Assembly (NCBI GenBank): GCA_963819885.1
Contig: CAWFXV010000026.1
Location: 124,001-188,000 of the forward strand
DNA from: JACVRX01 sp963819885
Lineage (GTDB): Bacteria; Actinomycetota; Actinomycetes; Jiangellales; Jiangellaceae
Reading direction: 5' to 3'
Length of the DNA: 64,000 nucleotides
Part shown: positions 33,438-42,463 of the stretch, piece after piece
How the letters are laid out: every line of letters starts with the position of its first letter
Position numbering within the stretch: position 1 is the stretch's first letter
The notes under the pieces: model-generated
Told to the model about the DNA's origin: nothing
What the model saw: only the letters and a program-made list of their open reading frames with translations
Database searches by the model: none
Translations under genes and position numbers: made by a program

Positions 33438-34338
33438 TGGTCGGCCAGCTCCTTCGCTGCTGCTCTCGGCACGACTACGACGGGCACCGGGGAGTGTCGG
33501 ACGATCTTGCCGGCTCGTGACCCCAGGAACACCTGCGCAGCCGGCCCAACGGAACTCGAACCGACCGCAAGAACCTCGCCGTCTTGCCACTCGATGTCGT
33601 CCAACGCTTCATCCCAGTCCTCGCCGTATCCGATGACCACCTCCAGCGGATCCGGGACGGAGTGCAAGTCCTTGGCCTGCTGGATGGCTTTCTGGGCGGC
33701 AGCCTCGACGCCTGCGGCCCACTCGGCCACGACCTCTTCTTCTTCGACGCGGAACCGGGTGGTCGTCGGGGGCGGTGGCCGGACGGCGAACGAGGCCAGT
33801 CGCAGGGTGGCGCCCATCCGGGCCGCCACGATGCCGGCTGCGACGACCAGGTCGTCGGTCTGCTCGACCCGCCGTACGCGACAGTGACCCGGGTGACCCG
33901 GCCACCGGGGCCGCTGCGGAATCCGCGGGTTGCCAGCGCCAGCGGGAATGCGGAGCTGTGCAACAGCCGGTCGGTGACGCTGCCGAGTGCGATGTGCCCG
34001 AATACCCCGCCAGAGGCCGAGCCGAGCACGATCATCGTCGCGTCGTGCTGCTCGGCGACCTCGAGCAAGCCGCTGGGCGCGGATCGCGACCGGTGCATGG
34101 AGAAGGTCGCCGAGACGTCAGCGGGCAGGTCGGCCCTGGCCCGGTCGAGCGCCTGGTTGGCCACGTCGTCGAGGTACGCCTGGTATTCGGCGTCGATGCG
34201 AGCCGGGCTCGGGAACCAGGGCGCCGGGACGACCGTGCAAACGACCAGGTCGTCACCCGCTGATCGGGCGAGCATCGCGGCCAGGTTGAGGACGGCTCGG
34301 TCCCGCCCCTCCGGCGGGTAGCCGGCGACGATGCTCAT
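33434..34338 (-). pseudogene. Tandem universal stress protein with one frame break
   Basis: Two UspA domains in a row, about 301 residues once one missing base near 33866 is restored. The first domain (VAGYPPEGRDRAVLNLAAML ... VLGSASGGVFGHIALGSVTD) and the second (DGEVLAVGSSSVGPAAQVFL...VRHSPVPVVVVP) each end in the ATP-binding Gly-x2-Gly-x9-Gly-Ser/Thr type loop. The break lies after VTVAYGGS, where the other frame continues EQTDDLVVAAGIVAARMG. Its start overlaps the permease stop and its stop overlaps the lysA start by 4 bases each. USPs coupled to permeases often regulate transport. Confidence 0.8.
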
Positions 34339-35791
34339 ATCTCCTCATCCGACTCGGTCGCCAGGCCGACGTGCTCGTGCCTGCCCAGGTGCGAGTGGTG
34401 TCGGCTGTACGCGAAGTAGAAGATGAACGCGACCGCGACCCAGATGACGAACACGTAGATCGTCACCGGCCGCAGGTCCTGGATGATCCACAGCGCGCCG
34501 ACGATCGCCAGGATCGGGGTCACCGGATAGAGCGGGACCTTGAAGCCGCGCGGCAGCTCGGGAGTGCGTCTGACGGAGGACGATCACCCCGATCGAGACG
34601 ACGATGAAGGCGACCAGGGTGCCGATGCTCGTCATCTCGGCCAGGAAGTTGATCGGGATCAGGCCGGCCAGCAGGCAGATGACGACCGCGACGATGATCG
34701 TGTTCGGGACCGGGGTGAGGGTCCGCGGGTTCACCTTGTGGAAGAGCTCGGGGATCATGCCGTCGCGCGACATCGCGAACAGGATGCGGGTCTGGCCGTA
34801 GAGGACGACCAAGGTCACGCTGAAGATCGAGATGATCGCACCGGCGGCAATGAGCGGTGCCGGGCCAGGTGGAGCCGGTGACGTCCTCGAGGATCTGGGC
34901 GAGGCCGGCCTCCTGACCGCTCGAACTCAGCGGTCGGCTGGGCGGCGACCGCGACCAGGGAGGTCAGGACGTAGAGCGTGGTGACGGTCAACAGCGCGAT
35001 CAGGATGGCTAGCGGCAGGTTACGCCGCGGGTTCTTCGCCTCCTCACCGGCGGTCGAGACAGCGTCCAGGCCGATGTAGGAGAAGAAGATGATGCCCGCC
35101 GCGGAGGTGACGGCCGCTGAGCCCGAACGGGGTGAAGTCGCTGAGGTTGTCCGAGTTCCAGCCGGTGATGCCGATGACGATGAACAACGACCAGGACGCC
35201 GATCTTGATCAGCACCATGATGGCGTTGATCGTGGTGGACTCGCTCGCACCGCGGATGAGCAGCAGAGCGCACAGAACGACCAGGATGACGGCCGGCAGG
35301 TTGAAGATGCCGCCCTGCTCCGGGGCGTTGGACAGCGCCTCCGGGATCTCGAAGCCGAACAGGTTGTCCAGAAGCTGGTTGAGGTACTGCGACCAACCGA
35401 CGGCGACGGCCGCGCCGGACACGCCGTACTCCAGCAGCAGGCAGGCGGCGACGCCCATGGCCGTGAGTTCGCCGAGGGTCGCGTACGCGTAAGAGTAGGA
35501 CGACCCGGAGACGGGTACCGCACCGGCGAGCTCGGCGTAGCAGATCGCTGTCAGGCCGGCGACGACGCCGGCGAAGACGAAGGACCAGATGACCGCTGGT
35601 CCGGCGATCGGCACGGCCTGGGACAGCACGAAGAAGATGCCGGTGCCGATCGTGCCGCCGATGCCGATCGCCGAGAGCGGCAACAGCCCGATGGTGCGTT
35701 TCAGTTCGCTGCGGCCGGTGTCCGTCCCGGTTTCGGCGGACATCTCGGGGACTGGCTTACGTCGAAGGATCTGTTCTCGCAGCGTTGCCAT
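34335..35791 (-). pseudogene. APC-superfamily amino acid permease, interrupted by five frame shifts
   Basis: The start is MATLREQILRRKPVPEMSAE and the first four helices are intact, with GIGGTIGTGIFFVLSQAVPI, the APC signature. Later pieces in other frames are IIFFSYIGLDAVSTAGEEAK, TLVVLYGQTRILFAMSRDGM and VTIYVFVIWVAVAFIFYFAY. Breaks at about 35185, 35117, 34922, 34853 and 34571 are each explained by one extra base; deleting five bases leaves exactly 484 codons. GGAGGAG precedes ATG 35791. It resembles cationic amino acid permeases of the APA/CAT type. Residual sequencing error is the simplest reading. Confidence 0.8.
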
Positions 35792-35961
35792 CGCTCCTCC
35801 AGCCATCCGATGGATGCGCACGCCCGGTCGCCGAGACCCGGTCCCGATGGCCTGACCGTAGGATCGCGCGGTCCGAGCGGGAAGGCGACAGGATGTCGAT
35901 CAAGTAGCCGCCCGTTGGACACGGTGGCCAACACGTTGACGCGTTGGGCGCGCGCCCGCCC

Positions 35962-37899
35962 TCAGTGCTCGTGGTGGGCGTGGTCGGTGCCGGTGTGGCA
36001 GGCCTCGCCTCGGTCTTCGGTGTCGGCGCGACGTCGATGGCCGGGTTCTGATCGAAGAAGCCGAACGGCTTGAGCCAGAAGGAGACCGCGTCGACGGACA
36101 TGATCGGCCATTCCTCCGGCCGGGTGATGTGGTGGATGCCGAAGACGTACCACAGCACCACGTCGGTGTTCTCCAGCGATTCGTCGTCTTTGATCCACTC
36201 GGTCATGCCGGTATCGACCGTCGACTGGGTCGGGTAGTTGCCACACGGCCAGCGTTCGTCGTCGTGGTGCCTGGTGACCCAGAGCGTGTGGCCGATGACC
36301 GGCGCGCGCACGTACTGCGGCGTCGACGGGATCCATCATCGCCGGGTATGCCGCGCCGGGCACGAGCTTGTAGGCGACGTTGGTGCCGTGCCGGTTCGTC
36401 TTCGTGGGGTTGACAACTTTCCAGCTCCGCTGGGTCGACCAGTCGTAGTCGCGGGCTGCTTGGGTTTCGGACGTGATCGGCGTGGCCTCGGTGACGACGG
36501 CGAGGCCGTACGGGTTGTCCGGCGACACCGGCGGGGCGATGGAGTCCACCTCGACGACCGTGTTCGCCCCGCCGTCGACGTCGAGGTCGAGCCGCGCAAC
36601 GAGAAAGTGTTGGTGGAACGGTGCGTACGTGCGGTTGTCGACGACGGTTCCATACGGTGGCGCGGGCTCGCCCTCGGCGACCGGTGTCGTGACCATGATG
36701 CCGGTGGCCCGAACCTCACACTCGATGTTTCCGTCCTGGTAGAAGCGCCAGTACACGAGGTACTCGTAGTTCGCGACGGTGGCGTGGCAGGAGACAACCA
36801 GCCGGCGTTGGCGGCGGACCTCGGCGCCGGTGACCGCGTCCACGTGCTTCCAGAGGACGGCGTTGTCCTCCTCGTGCAGGCAGATGGCGTTCTTGATGTC
36901 GTACGGAGCGCCCGAGGAGTCGTGCAGCACCGCATCGACGTAGACGATCTCACCCAGGCAGTCGCAGCCGAGCTCCAGCGAGGAGGTCATGAAGCCGAGG
37001 CCCCACTCGCCGATGTCATAGGCGGTCCGGCGGTAGTGGTCGAACGTGGGATCGCGGTAGGGCACCACCATCTCGGCGAACGACATCCGGTACGCGATGT
37101 CGCGCCGGGTGCCGTGATCGTCGTACGCCACCTGGTAGATGACGGGACCCTCGCGATAGTTGAAGCCGAGACGCATCGACCAGTTCTGCCAGCGCAGCTC
37201 GGTGCCGTCGAGCGTGAACGAAGCGCCCTCGGGCTGAGTGATGTGCAGAGGCTTGAGGTCCGAGCGCTGCTCGCCGGTCCACGGCCCGGGGACGTACTCT
37301 CCGTCGACCCTGGGTTGGCCGTAGTCGTGGTGGTCCTCGATCTCGAGCAGTTCGAGCGTGTTCATGTCGACGATCAGCTTCAGCCCGGAGATCGGATGGG
37401 CGTACGGGTTACCATCGGGCGTTTCGCGGGCCCACAGGTCACACCAGCCGAGACGTCGATCCCGGTACTGCTCGGGCATCAGCGCCTTGCCGTAGGTCCA
37501 GACGTCGATCAGCACCAGACTCAGGTCGGTGAATCCGCGCTCGGCCAGCTTGGCGATCACCTCGGGGTGCTTCCGCAACGTCTCGTCGACTTCGTGGAAC
37601 TCGTCCACAGTGAAGTTCGGCGTGACGTCCGGGATGTGTTCGAACGACGTGACGGCGTCCCCGGTCAGGTCGACGATCGCCTCGTAGGTCTGGTTGTCCG
37701 CGCGGTTCCAGACCACCGCGAAGGAGGTCCGCGGTACAGGGTCGCCTGCGCGCCACGCCCGCACGTCGTCCTTGTCCGGCTCGCGCAGCTCGATCGAGGC
37801 GAAGCGGAACGTGTCGGTGACGTGGCCGTCGCGGCGCAGGATGGCCGCGGTCTGTTGGAACTCGTCTGCGGTCAATGGTTCAAGCGGATGTTCTGCCAC
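35962..37899 (-). pseudogene. Copper amine oxidase with frame breaks near the 3' end
   Basis: Oxidises primary amines to aldehydes, H2O2 and ammonia with copper and topaquinone. N2/N3-type domains are followed by the catalytic domain. The topaquinone tyrosine is Y378 in TVANYEYLVYW, and HQHFLVARLD supplies copper ligands. GTG 37899 has GAAGGGG 8 bases upstream; this leaves a 114-base divergent promoter towards the ATP-grasp gene. The frame shifts near 36330: STPQYVRAPVIGHTLWVT and WPIMSVDAVSFWLKPFGFFD continue in another frame. A second shift near 36010 is probably needed to reach the His-rich end ACHTGTDHAHHEH. Corrected length is about 645 residues, normal for the family. Confidence 0.85.
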
Positions 37900-38013
37900 G
37901 GCAGAGACCCCTTCCTGCCCGAGATCCGGGCCCGTGCCGCTCGTCTCGCACGCCCCTGCACCAGAGGATGGACGACCATCAACTGTCATGCGACGATACC
38001 CCGAGGAGGCGGC

Positions 38014-39504
38014 ATGGGCGGGGCAAAGATCGACTCTGTTCCCGAGGGTCGCCGCGCGCCGAAGCTGAAGACGATCTCAGAGATCCGGAGCTTCTTCCGG
38101 ACAAACACGCGGCCGATATTCTTCGTCGGGCCGACCGCGTTCAACCTGCTGGGCATCGACCGATGGGTGCGCAATTTCCAGTACCTCGTCTACTACGACT
38201 CGTGGGACGGCACCCACCCGCGAGTCTTCACACCGAAGAACAAGCCGTACGTCGAGTTCGAGAGCAGTGAGCAGATCAACAACTACCTGCTCCGCGATGC
38301 CGAGGTGCAGGCCCACATCGCCTCCCGGGTCCGGTCTTCCGGTGTGGCGCCGATGGTCGCGATGGTGTTCTTCGACGAGGAGACCGAGCAGATCTGTGAA
38401 GAGCTGGGCTACGAGCTGATCCTGCCGCCCGACTCGCTGCGCCGGCGCCTGGACTCGAAGATCGTGACGACGCGCCTTGGGGAGGAGGCCGGCGCGCCGT
38501 CGGTGCCCAACGTCCTCGGGCGGGCGGAGAGTTACCCCGAGCTGAGCACGCTCGCAACCGACGCCGGGCTTGGTTCTGACCTCGTCGTCCAGACGCCGTA
38601 CGGCGACTCCGGCAAGACCACGTTCTTCATCAAGGCCGAGGCCGACTGGGACGCCAACGCCGAACACATGATCGATGAAGAGCTGAAGGTGATGCGGCGG
38701 ATTCGCAACCGTGCCGCGGCCGTGGAGGCAGTCAACACCCGGCACGGCACCGTGGTCGGGCCGTTCATGACCGACCTCACCGGCTATCCCGAACTGACCC
38801 CGTACAAGGGTGGTTGGTGTGGCAACGACCTCTTCCCGGAGGCGCTGTCGGAGGCGCATCGGGCGATCGCGATCGAACACGTGCGTCGGCTCGGCGACCG
38901 GCTCCGGCAGGAGGGCTACAAGGGATTCTTCGAAGTGGACGTCCTGGTCGACCTGGACTCGGACAACGTCTACCTCGGCGAGCTCAACCCGCGCATTTCC
39001 GGTGCGTCATCGATGACCAATGTGACCGCCGGCGCCTACGCCGACATCCCGCTGTTCCTCTTCCATCTGCTCGAGTTCATGGACGTCGACTACGAGGTCG
39101 ACGTCGACGAGATCAACGAGCGGTGGCGCGAACTCGCCGCGGTCGACGTCTGGGCGCAGCTGATCATGAAGGAGCCCATCGACTCGGTGGAGCGGATCCT
39201 GGAGGCGCCGCGCACCGGCACCTGGCATCTCGAGGACGATGGCAAGCTGAGGTTCGTCCGGGTGACAAACGACTGGCACGACGTCACCCATGAAGACGAG
39301 TGCTTCTACATGCGTGTATACGGCCCGGGTGACTACCGCTTCAAAGGTGCCGACCTCGGCATCCTGGTCACAAAAGGGCGGATGCAGACCGCCGACGGTC
39401 TCACCGAGCGCTGCCGCCAATACATCACCGGCATCCGCTCGCAGTACCAGAGCGAATCGCCGCCGGAGACACCGACGGTCATCCCCATCGGGTACGTCAA
39501 GTAG
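38014..39504 (+). CDS. Orphan ATP-grasp ligase (biotin carboxylase-like)
   Basis: 496 residues. The N-terminal part (RPIFFVGPTAFNLLGIDRWV, then FQYLVYYDSWDGTHP) is a family-specific pre-ATP-grasp domain. The ATP-grasp core has LVVQTPYGDSGKTTFFIKA for nucleotide contact and YKGFFEVDVLVD...VYLGELNPRISGAS with the Glu and Asn that bind Mg2+. A C-terminal domain of about 120 residues has no match I know. Such enzymes join a carboxylate to an amine through acyl phosphate. No biotin carrier is nearby, so carboxylase is unlikely. It diverges from the amine oxidase gene and precedes aminobutyraldehyde dehydrogenase by 33 bases. The substrate is unknown; an amine or amino aldehyde conjugate is inferred. 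Confidence 0.75.
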   Translation: MGGAKIDSVPEGRRAPKLKTISEIRSFFRTNTRPIFFVGPTAFNLLGIDRWVRNFQYLVYYDSWDGTHPRVFTPKNKPYVEFESSEQINNYLLRDAEVQAHIASRVRSSGVAPMVAMVFFDEETEQICEELGYELILPPDSLRRRLDSKIVTTRLGEEAGAPSVPNVLGRAESYPELSTLATDAGLGSDLVVQTPYGDSGKTTFFIKAEADWDANAEHMIDEELKVMRRIRNRAAAVEAVNTRHGTVVGPFMTDLTGYPELTPYKGGWCGNDLFPEALSEAHRAIAIEHVRRLGDRLRQEGYKGFFEVDVLVDLDSDNVYLGELNPRISGASSMTNVTAGAYADIPLFLFHLLEFMDVDYEVDVDEINERWRELAAVDVWAQLIMKEPIDSVERILEAPRTGTWHLEDDGKLRFVRVTNDWHDVTHEDECFYMRVYGPGDYRFKGADLGILVTKGRMQTADGLTERCRQYITGIRSQYQSESPPETPTVIPIGYVK

Positions 39505-39537
39505 GCGCACCCTCGCTTGCGTGGAGGGCAGTACGCG

Positions 39538-40983
39538 ATGTCGGAAAAGAAGGCGTTCCACAACATCATCGACGGCGAGGTCCAGCAGGCCGCCGACGGG
39601 GAGTTGATGGACATCATCAATCCGTCCACGGGCGAGGTCTACGCGACAGCGCCGAACTCGTCGGCGGTCGACGTGGACCTGGCATTCCAGGCGGCCGGCG
39701 CGGCTTTCGAGAAGTGGCGTTGGTCGACGCCGAGCGAGCGGCAGCAGGCGCTGCTCAAGTTGGCGGACGTGATCGAAGAGAACGCCGAGGAGCTCGTCGC
39801 CATCGAGAGCGAGAACACCGGCAAACCCATCTCGCTGACGATGTCGGAGGAGATTCCTCCGATGGTCGACCAGATCCGCTTCTTCGCCGGCGCTGCCCGG
39901 GTGCTGGAGGGTAAGGCGACGGGCGAATACATGCGCGGCTTCACCTCGTCGATCCGCCGCGAGCCGGTCGGCCCAGTGGGGCAGGTGGCACCGTGGAACT
40001 ACCCGATGATGATGTCGGTCTGGAAGTTCGCTCCCGCGCTGGCGGCGGGCAACACCGTGGTGCTCAAGCCGTCCGACACAACGCCCGCCTCTTCGTACTG
40101 GATGGTCGAGAAGATGCAGGACATCTTTCCGCGCGGGGTGTGCAACCTCGTCTGCGGCGACCGTGAGACGGGTGCCGCGTTGACGGCCCACCCGATTCCG
40201 CAACTGGTGTCGATCACCGGGTCCACCCAGGCCGGCATCGCGGTCGCGACGGCGGCTGCGAAGGATGTCAAGCGTGCCCACCTCGAACTCGGCGGCAAGG
40301 CGCCCGTGCTGGTCTTCGACGACGCCGACCTCGAGTCCACGGTCGAGGGGATCAGGGCCGCTGGCTACTTCAACGGCGGCCAGGACTGCACTGCGGCGAC
40401 CAGAGTCATCGCCCAAGGTGGCATCTACGAGGAGTTCCTGGCCGCGTTGGCCGAGGCGGTGAAGAACACCAAGACCGGATACGACCCCGACGACGAGGAC
40501 ATCTTCTACGGGCCGATCAACAACGTGAACCAGCTCGGACACGTCGGCGGTATGGTCGACCGCGCTCCTGCCCACGCCCGAGTGCTGGCGGGAGGCCACC
40601 GCCAGGGCTCGACCGGATTCTTCTTCGAGCCAACGCTGATCGCCGACCTCGAACCAGGCGATGAGTTGGTGGAGAAGGAGATCTTCGGACCCGTCGTGAC
40701 CGCGCAGCGGTCGAAAGACGAGGATGAGGCGGTCGAGTTCGCCAACAGCAGCGAGTACGGCCTTGCCTCGTCGGTGTGGACCAGCAACGTCGGCACCGCC
40801 GCGCGGATGGCCGCCCGGCTGGACTTCGGCTGCGTATGGATCAACACCCACATACCGCTCGTCGCGGAGATGCCGCACGGGGGCTACAAGCACTCCGGTT
40901 ACGGCAAGGACCTCTCGATGTACGGCTTCGAGGACTACACGCGGATCAAGCACGTGATGCAGTACCACGGGTTCGAGGGCTGA
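39538..40983 (+). CDS. Gamma-aminobutyraldehyde dehydrogenase-like enzyme
   Basis: 481 residues of the ALDH superfamily. VAPWNYPMMMSVWKFAPALA, HLELGGKAPVLVF with the general-base Glu, and NGGQDCTAATR with the catalytic Cys match PatD/YdcW, which oxidises 4-aminobutanal to GABA with NAD+. ATG 39538 has GGAGGG 9 bases upstream. It follows the ATP-grasp ligase, and the upstream divergent operon encodes the amine oxidase that would make its substrate. 3-Aminopropanal or 5-aminopentanal could be alternatives. Confidence 0.85.
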   Translation: MSEKKAFHNIIDGEVQQAADGELMDIINPSTGEVYATAPNSSAVDVDLAFQAAGAAFEKWRWSTPSERQQALLKLADVIEENAEELVAIESENTGKPISLTMSEEIPPMVDQIRFFAGAARVLEGKATGEYMRGFTSSIRREPVGPVGQVAPWNYPMMMSVWKFAPALAAGNTVVLKPSDTTPASSYWMVEKMQDIFPRGVCNLVCGDRETGAALTAHPIPQLVSITGSTQAGIAVATAAAKDVKRAHLELGGKAPVLVFDDADLESTVEGIRAAGYFNGGQDCTAATRVIAQGGIYEEFLAALAEAVKNTKTGYDPDDEDIFYGPINNVNQLGHVGGMVDRAPAHARVLAGGHRQGSTGFFFEPTLIADLEPGDELVEKEIFGPVVTAQRSKDEDEAVEFANSSEYGLASSVWTSNVGTAARMAARLDFGCVWINTHIPLVAEMPHGGYKHSGYGKDLSMYGFEDYTRIKHVMQYHGFEG

Positions 40984-40999
40984 CCGGGATCGGTCGTTC

Positions 41000-42283
41000 T
41001 CAGCCACGGCCCCGTTCGCGTCCTGCGACGACACCGACAGGTCCGGTGGGCCGGATCTCGTCGGCTCTTTCGGCCGGGCTCAGCTCGGCCAGGAAGCGGC
41101 CGGCGGCGGTGAACGCGCGGATCGTGTCGAGCAGGTATCCGTGGTCCTGCTCCGTCGGCCACGAGGACAGCTTCACCGCGACTGTCCGGGTGCCACGGTC
41201 AACGAACACCATCTGGCCGTGGATGCCCAGGCACAGCTGGATGTCACCGGACGGACCGGGGATGAACCAGAACTGGTTCCGGTACCAGCCCCCGGGCAGG
41301 ACCGGCTCGGAGTCGGAGGCGGCGAACGCGCCCCGGATGTCGGCGTCGAGCTGCCTCGCCTCCAGCAGCCACTGCTCGGGAATCACTGCCTGCTCGCCCG
41401 CCCACCCGTCGTCGAGCAGGAGCTGGCCGAGCCTCGCCACATCGCGCGCAGTCGCGGAGATGCCACCGTCATGCACGGCCGTGCCGAGACTGTCACAGGT
41501 GATCTCGGCGTCGTACTCTGCGCCCATGGGCCCCCAGACCATGCTCGAGATCAGATCGGCCATCCGGATTCCGGCCGCTCGCTCGCAGACCCATCCGAGC
41601 ATGTCCGTGTCGGCCGAGCGATAGACGAATGGGCCGCCGTGCGGTCCTTCGCTGCCGAGCGAGGCGAGATAGGCATACATGCCGACGTGCTCGGAGTCAC
41701 CGTCCGGTCGCCAACCCATGTGCCGTTCGATGATCCGCACCTCGGCGTCGGGGTTCTGGTAAGCCTCGCTGAACGCGACCCCTGTTCGCATGTCGAGCAG
41801 GTGCCGCACACTCGCCCCGTCGTACCCGGAACCGGCGATCTCGGGTACGTAGCGGGTGATCGGTGCGTCGGTGTCCAGCCGCCCCTGCTCGGCGAGGACG
41901 CCGGTGACGCAACCGACGATGGACTTCGAAATCGACATCAACAGATGCGGCATGTCCTCCCGCATCCCCCCGAAGTAGCGCTCGAGCACAACCCGGCCGT
42001 CGTGCATGACGAGGACGGCGTCGGTCCAGGTGTCCGCGAGCACTTCACCGAGTGTCGACGGGCGCGACTCGAGACGGGTAACGGCGACGTGGTCGGGCTC
42101 GAGCGGATGGTCGGCATGGTCGAGCGGCCGCGCCATGACGCCACGCGCGATTCGCTGGGTAGGGATCACCTCACGCAGGTGCTGGAAGGACCACCTGTTG
42201 AACGGTGGCTCCTGCCAGTTCTCCAGATTCACCAGCGACTCCCGCGCTGGCGGGAAGCCCTCCATCGGGGCGTCTTGGGACAT
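41000..42283 (-). CDS. NylB-like serine hydrolase of the beta-lactamase (class C) fold
   Basis: 427 residues. The nucleophile motif SISK (Ser117, Lys120) sits in HLLMSISKSIVGCVTGVLAE, and YRSADTDMLG provides the Tyr motif. The sequence around it (VLVMHDGRVVLERYFGGMRE) resembles 6-aminohexanoate-dimer hydrolase and related amidases/esterases. No signal peptide, so cytoplasmic. In this island it may open linear or cyclic amides of omega-amino acids. It is convergent with the dehydrogenase gene and divergent from the first PucR gene. Confidence 0.8.
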   Translation of the reverse strand: MSQDAPMEGFPPARESLVNLENWQEPPFNRWSFQHLREVIPTQRIARGVMARPLDHADHPLEPDHVAVTRLESRPSTLGEVLADTWTDAVLVMHDGRVVLERYFGGMREDMPHLLMSISKSIVGCVTGVLAEQGRLDTDAPITRYVPEIAGSGYDGASVRHLLDMRTGVAFSEAYQNPDAEVRIIERHMGWRPDGDSEHVGMYAYLASLGSEGPHGGPFVYRSADTDMLGWVCERAAGIRMADLISSMVWGPMGAEYDAEITCDSLGTAVHDGGISATARDVARLGQLLLDDGWAGEQAVIPEQWLLEARQLDADIRGAFAASDSEPVLPGGWYRNQFWFIPGPSGDIQLCLGIHGQMVFVDRGTRTVAVKLSSWPTEQDHGYLLDTIRAFTAAGRFLAELSPAERADEIRPTGPVGVVAGRERGRG

Positions 42284-42299
42284 GTGGCGCACCCTATCC

Positions 42300-42383
42300 G
42301 TTGTTGCGACAACTGTCGGGGGAGGTGTTGCCGGGTGACGGTCGTCCGAAACACCATGCGCATGAAGGGATCGACACGGTGTT
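42300..42383. promoter_or_regulatory. Possible operator region between the hydrolase and pucR-1
   Basis: A hairpin-like GTTGT-TGCG-ACAAC (42300-42313) and an AACACC/GGTGTT pair (42350-42355, 42378-42383) lie in the divergent promoter. These are the only dyads I can see and might bind PucR. The rest of 42284-42463 shows nothing clear. Confidence 0.25.
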
Positions 42384-42463
42384 GCTCGGGCCAGATGCCT
42401 GCACCGTTGCCAGCGGAATCCGGTGGGGCCACGCTGGCGCCGTGACAATACGGGAGGACGACG

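Noticed and set aside
32166..36340. Programmed +1 frameshifting as an explanation for the broken genes
   Set aside because: The shift sites share no slippery sequence or stop-codon context, and one gene would need five shifts. Sequencing error is simpler.
36238..39504. One open frame of 1088 codons across the amine oxidase region and the ATP-grasp gene
   Set aside because: The first 592 codons are antisense to the copper amine oxidase and low in complexity; the real gene starts at 38014 with a good ribosome-binding site.
38014..39504. Calling the ATP-grasp protein a biotin carboxylase
   Set aside because: There is no biotin carrier or carboxyltransferase gene and the N- and C-terminal domains differ from that family.
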